From Pontivivens sp032464575 (GTDB lineage Bacteria; Pseudomonadota; Alphaproteobacteria; Rhodobacterales; Rhodobacteraceae): 64,000 nt of DNA. Of the stretch, positions 62,665 to 64,000 are shown piece by piece. The notes under the pieces are model-generated. The model was not told where the DNA came from. It saw only the letters and a program-made list of their open reading frames with translations, and did not search any database. Location: assembly GCA_032464575.1 (NCBI GenBank), contig JAWDKM010000005.1, positions 186,001 through 250,000 of the forward strand, given 5' to 3'. Positions within the stretch are counted from its first letter, which is position 1, and each line of letters begins with the position of its first letter. The translations under genes and the position numbers were made by a program.

Positions 62665-63984
62665 ATGCCTTTGAGATCGTCACGCGGAGTGGCGAGCGCG
62701 ATCGCGCTTGCCGCCGCGACCGGCGCCTATGCCGACAACCACACCACCACCGTCACCATCGCGACCGTGAACAACGGCGACATGATCCGAATGCAGGGTC
62801 TGACGGACGAGTTCACCGCGCAGCACCCCGACATCGAGCTGGAGTGGGTGACGCTGGAGGAGAACGTGCTGCGCCAGCGCGTGACCCAGGACATTGCCAC
62901 CAATGGCGGCCAGTTCGACGTGCTGACCATCGGTACCTACGAGGTTCCGATCTGGGGCGCGCAGGACTGGCTGGTCTCGCTCAACGACCTGCCGGCGGAG
63001 TGGGACGCGGACGACATCCTGCCCGCGATCCGCGGGGGCCTCACCGTCGATGGCGAGCTCTATGCCGCACCGTTCTACGGTGAAAGCTCGATGGTCATGT
63101 ACCGCACCGACCTGATCGAGGAGGCTGGGCTGGAGATGCCCGATGCCCCCACATGGGAATTCATCGCCCAGGCGGCCGAGGCGATGACCGACCGCGATGC
63201 CGAGATCTACGGCATCTGCCTGCGCGGCAAGGCGGGCTGGGGCGAGAACATGGCCTTCCTGACCGCTATGTCGAACTCGTTCGGCGCCAAGTGGTTCGAC
63301 GAGAACTGGCAGGCGCAGTTCGACAGCGAGGAGTGGGCGAGCACGCTCAACTTCTACATGGATCTCATGACGAACTACGGTCCGCCGGGCGCCTCGACCA
63401 ACGGCTTCAACGAGAACCTGTCGCTGTTCCAGCAGGGCAAGTGCGGGATGTGGATCGACGCGACCGTCGCCGCGTCCTTCGTCACGAACCCCGATGACAG
63501 CGAGGTGGCCGACAGCGTCGGCTTCGCGCTGGCACCCGACAACGGCCTGGGCAAGCGCGGAAACTGGCTCTGGGCCTGGTCGCTGGCGATACCCGCGGGC
63601 TCGGACGCCACCGATGCGGCCAAGCAGTTCATCGCCTGGGCGACGAGCAAGGAATACACAGCACTCGTGGCGGAGAACGAGGGCTGGGCGAACGTGCCGC
63701 CGGGCACCCGCACCTCGCTCTACGAGAACCAGGCCTATCTCGATGCGGCGCCGTTCGCCGAGATGACGCTGAACTCGATCAACGAGGCCGACCCGACCCA
63801 GCCGACCGTGGATCCGGTGCCCTATACCGGCGTCCAGTTCGTGGCGATCCCGGAATTCGCGGGCATCGGCACGCAGGTCGGCCAGGAATTCTCCGCAGCC
63901 CTTGCCGGTCAGCAGACCGTCGAGGAAGCGCTGGAGAACGCGCAGGCCCTCGTCACCGACGAGATGGAAGCCGCGGGCTACTAA
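62665..63984 (+). CDS. Polyol/sugar ABC transporter substrate-binding protein (SmoE-like)
   Basis: A 439-residue periplasmic protein. The ATG at 62665 follows GGGAGG and gives a signal peptide (PLRSSRGVASAIALAAATGA, cut after AYA). VTIATVNNGDMIRMQGLTDE, FDVLTIGTYEVPIWGAQDWL and YGICLRGKAGWGENMAFLTA resemble the sorbitol/mannitol binding proteins SmoE/MtlE of Rhodobacterales. The rest of the transporter (permeases, ATPase, dehydrogenase) would lie right of the window. Control by the preceding LacI regulator is likely. Confidence 0.87.
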   Translation: MPLRSSRGVASAIALAAATGAYADNHTTTVTIATVNNGDMIRMQGLTDEFTAQHPDIELEWVTLEENVLRQRVTQDIATNGGQFDVLTIGTYEVPIWGAQDWLVSLNDLPAEWDADDILPAIRGGLTVDGELYAAPFYGESSMVMYRTDLIEEAGLEMPDAPTWEFIAQAAEAMTDRDAEIYGICLRGKAGWGENMAFLTAMSNSFGAKWFDENWQAQFDSEEWASTLNFYMDLMTNYGPPGASTNGFNENLSLFQQGKCGMWIDATVAASFVTNPDDSEVADSVGFALAPDNGLGKRGNWLWAWSLAIPAGSDATDAAKQFIAWATSKEYTALVAENEGWANVPPGTRTSLYENQAYLDAAPFAEMTLNSINEADPTQPTVDPVPYTGVQFVAIPEFAGIGTQVGQEFSAALAGQQTVEEALENAQALVTDEMEAAGY

Positions 63985-64000
63985 GAGACGCAAAGTGTCT

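Overview
The window reads as chromosomal DNA of a very GC-rich alphaproteobacterium, most likely a marine Rhodobacterales (Roseobacter/Rhodobacteraceae) strain. Grounds: many ABC transporters for small organics and polyols, an xdhABC plus BMP-type nucleoside transporter operon, a one-piece PutA, FnrL-style boxes, short repeats of a kind I associate with this group, and two bacteriochlorophyll genes (bchE, bchJ) that point to a genome capable of anoxygenic photosynthesis. The left edge cuts dnaE; the right edge falls just after a polyol-type solute-binding protein gene.

Layout. 1-3.3 kb: 5' part of dnaE, an ArsR regulator with two SRPBCC proteins, and a sulfotransferase-like gene. 3.4-13.2 kb: one long + strand purine/nucleoside unit, xdhA-xdhB-xdhC followed by a BMP-type ABC transporter and closed by a clear terminator. 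13.2-23.2 kb: a cupin, a small methyltransferase flanked by repeats, a PRC-like secreted protein, ilvD with three poorly known genes behind it, a metallo-beta-lactamase nuclease and a NitT/TauT-type ABC transporter. 23.2-26.6 kb: putA. 26.6-36.4 kb: a flavodoxin, an ABC exporter with membrane-fusion protein and a PHA synthase in one operon, then a phasin and a P-type ATPase. 36.4-45.1 kb: a four-gene minus-strand operon for a molybdoenzyme of the arsenite oxidase/iodate reductase family, a divergent FNR-type regulator, then bchE-bchJ. 45.1-57.7 kb: a ROK-controlled divergent amino-sugar-like catabolic locus. 57.8-61.4 kb: a phosphonate-type ABC transporter. 61.5-64 kb: a LacI regulator and a polyol-type binding protein.

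The most interesting region is 36.4-45.1 kb. The operon encodes two di-haem cytochrome c peroxidase-like proteins, a Tat-exported Rieske subunit and an AioA-like molybdopterin subunit. That set of four is the hallmark of the dissimilatory iodate reductase system (idrABP1P2) rather than arsenite oxidase. Beside it sits an FNR-type regulator with a C-X2-C-X5-C cluster motif and an E..SR recognition helix. FNR-like sites lie in front of the iodate operon, in front of bchE (with an overlapping TGT-N12-ACA PpsR/CrtJ site), and about 15 kb away in front of the flavodoxin-exporter-PhaC operon. The last two share the same 31-bp distance from box centre to a TAG(A/C)CT -10 element. My reading is a low-oxygen module joining iodate respiration, oxygen-independent bacteriochlorophyll synthesis and PHA/redox functions under one sensor.

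Other points: four copies of a ~160 bp structured repeat (two flanking a methyltransferase, two in tandem before putA), four copies of a GCGTATTT...GATG motif, one of which supplies the xdhC start codon, a 72-bp tandem repeat carrying a perfect 21-bp palindrome inside the sugar operon, and an argininosuccinate-lyase-like enzyme embedded among amino-sugar genes, suggesting an uncharacterised substrate. Functions are assigned by motif recognition only; no database search was run.
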